Source of the DNA: Candidatus Peregrinibacteria bacterium RIFCSPLOWO2_01_FULL_39_12
Lineage (GTDB): Bacteria > Patescibacteriota > Gracilibacteria > UBA1369 > LOWO2-01-FULL-3
Length of the DNA stretch: 6,418 nt
Direction: 5' to 3'
Assembly (NCBI GenBank): GCA_001787455.1
Contig: MFXA01000015.1
Span: 6,033-12,450 of the forward strand
Of this stretch, positions 5,603-6,418 are shown one piece after another. The notes beneath the pieces were generated by a model. It saw nothing but the letters and a program-made list of their open reading frames with translations. It searched no databases and had not been told where the DNA came from. The first letter of the stretch is position 1. Each line of letters begins with the position of its first letter. The position numbers were made by a program, and so were the translations under genes.

Positions 5603-6367
5603 TCAAATTCCTAACTGCTTTTTAATAGAAGCCCTGCTGTATTGAAAAGTAAATTGATTGTCTACATTTGCTGTAATTGTATCTCCAGAGCTTGTAAGTT
5701 GTATACTTGAATTTCCTACCCTAACTTGTCCGTTTAAATTTGGTTCTTTTCTCTCTTTATTAAATTCATATAAAAGGTTTGCAATATTAAGTGCAGTCAT
5801 TTGTTCTTTTATAGGTTTATCATGCTCTTTATCCCCGCTTAACTGCCCTTGAAGAGTTCCTAATGCCTCCATATACTCAAATCCATCTTTTACTACGGAT
5901 AAATCTACATTCGTTACTTGTTCCTCAGGCATTCGTGATTGTTCGCCCCCTATGGCTGCCCCTGATTGTACGGATTGTGTTACCTCCTTTGGAGCGAGAT
6001 CTTTTTGATTAAGGTCAATTTTAGCAGTTCCCTGCCCGTCTTTCACTTTAGACAAAAAAACCACAACCATTTCTTTAACTGCATTTTTTTGTTCTAGACT
6101 CAATGGGATTCCTTCTTTTTCAAGAGTCTTAAATGTAAATTCTGTAAGCATTGTAAGCATTTTTTCGCTGCCAAGCTTCTTCGCATTATCGGGATTTCTT
6201 TCTTTGTAATCTATCCCCAACTGAAGTATGGCATTAAATGCTTGTTCAGCCGCATCTCTTTCTTGCTCACCTAAAGCAGTAGAGTCCATTTCTTGGCCAG
6301 CTTTCTCAGCTCTTCCTTCTACAGCTTCGCGCCGAGGTACTTGATTACCTGTTTCTCCATGTCCCAT
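5603..6367 (-). CDS. Hypothetical soluble protein, no recognised family
   Basis: A 254-residue protein, ATG at 6367, TGA at 5605-5603. I do not recognise the family. It has no cysteine, no signal peptide and no membrane span. The first 40 residues are polar and charged (MGHGETGNQVPRRE then Glu/Arg/Lys/Gln-rich) and look disordered. Residues about 40-110 are helix-prone. A polar Gln/Glu/Ser-rich linker follows (about 120-150), then a second helical stretch (about 155-208). The last 45 residues alternate in a beta-like way (VRVGNSSIQLTSSGDTITANV) and close with a basic helix. This suggests two small domains joined by a linker. Its length and lack of stops on the minus strand make it a real gene. 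A weak -10 (AATAAT, 6392-6387) lies upstream, but the window ends before the promoter can be judged. Confidence 0.8.
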   Translation of the reverse strand: MGHGETGNQVPRREAVEGRAEKAGQEMDSTALGEQERDAAEQAFNAILQLGIDYKERNPDNAKKLGSEKMLTMLTEFTFKTLEKEGIPLSLEQKNAVKEMVVVFLSKVKDGQGTAKIDLNQKDLAPKEVTQSVQSGAAIGGEQSRMPEEQVTNVDLSVVKDGFEYMEALGTLQGQLSGDKEHDKPIKEQMTALNIANLLYEFNKERKEPNLNGQVRVGNSSIQLTSSGDTITANVDNQFTFQYSRASIKKQLGI

Positions 6368-6418
6368 AACAATCTTGTTACAAATTATTATTTATCGAGA
6401 GATTGGATTAATTCATCC

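Noticed and set aside
5658..5852. 64-codon plus-strand ORF opposite the hypothetical gene at the right end
   Set aside because: It lies entirely antisense to a much longer open frame and its product has no recognisable feature.
6368..6379. Short palindrome AACAATCTTGTT ahead of the right-end gene
   Set aside because: Five-base arms with a two-base centre are expected often by chance in AT-rich DNA, and the surrounding promoter cannot be assessed near the window end.

Overview
The window reads as a piece of chromosome from an AT-rich bacterium, most likely of the candidate phyla radiation (Patescibacteria). This rests on inference. Start codons lack recognisable Shine-Dalgarno sequences and at least one gene looks leaderless. 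The gene set (a Trm11-like THUMP methyltransferase, a membrane-anchored MEMO-family protein, a lipoprotein ending in a KPVIYLYP module, an NYN-domain protein) resembles small-genome CPR bacteria. UGA acts as a normal stop: two genes end on it and none of the long frames carries it internally, so the UGA-glycine code of Gracilibacteria/Absconditabacteria is not in use.

Layout. 17-565 (-): DNA-binding protein with a sigma-70 region 4-like helix-turn-helix and a CPWxxCxxHL motif. 566-749: divergent promoter region with a perfect 10-bp inverted repeat and a second stem-loop beside it. 750-2459 (+): large lipoprotein of unknown function. 2447-3301 (+): MEMO-family protein with an N-terminal membrane anchor, overlapping the lipoprotein gene and probably translated with it. 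3298-3462 (-): a 54-codon single-span membrane protein filling the gap. 3486-4670 (+): THUMP plus Rossmann methyltransferase, probably acting on tRNA. 4677-4952: a compact RNA and regulatory stretch with a promoter, tRNA-Asn(GUU), two more promoter-like elements, a small hairpin, a strong intrinsic terminator, and a -10 box placed for leaderless expression of the next gene. 4953-5498 (+): NYN (PIN-like) putative ribonuclease. 5603-6367 (-): soluble hypothetical protein with no family I recognise.

How the genes may work together. The lipoprotein and the anchored MEMO protein form a probable two-gene cell-surface unit, because both are predicted to lie outside the membrane and their reading frames overlap. 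The methyltransferase, tRNA-Asn and NYN protein form a neighbourhood of RNA genes, but each appears to have its own promoter, so this is proximity rather than an operon. I see no CRISPR array, insertion sequence, integrase or phage structural gene. The least explained parts are the 4828-4952 region, the small membrane ORF, the cysteine-free MEMO protein and the unusual methyltransferase catalytic motif.
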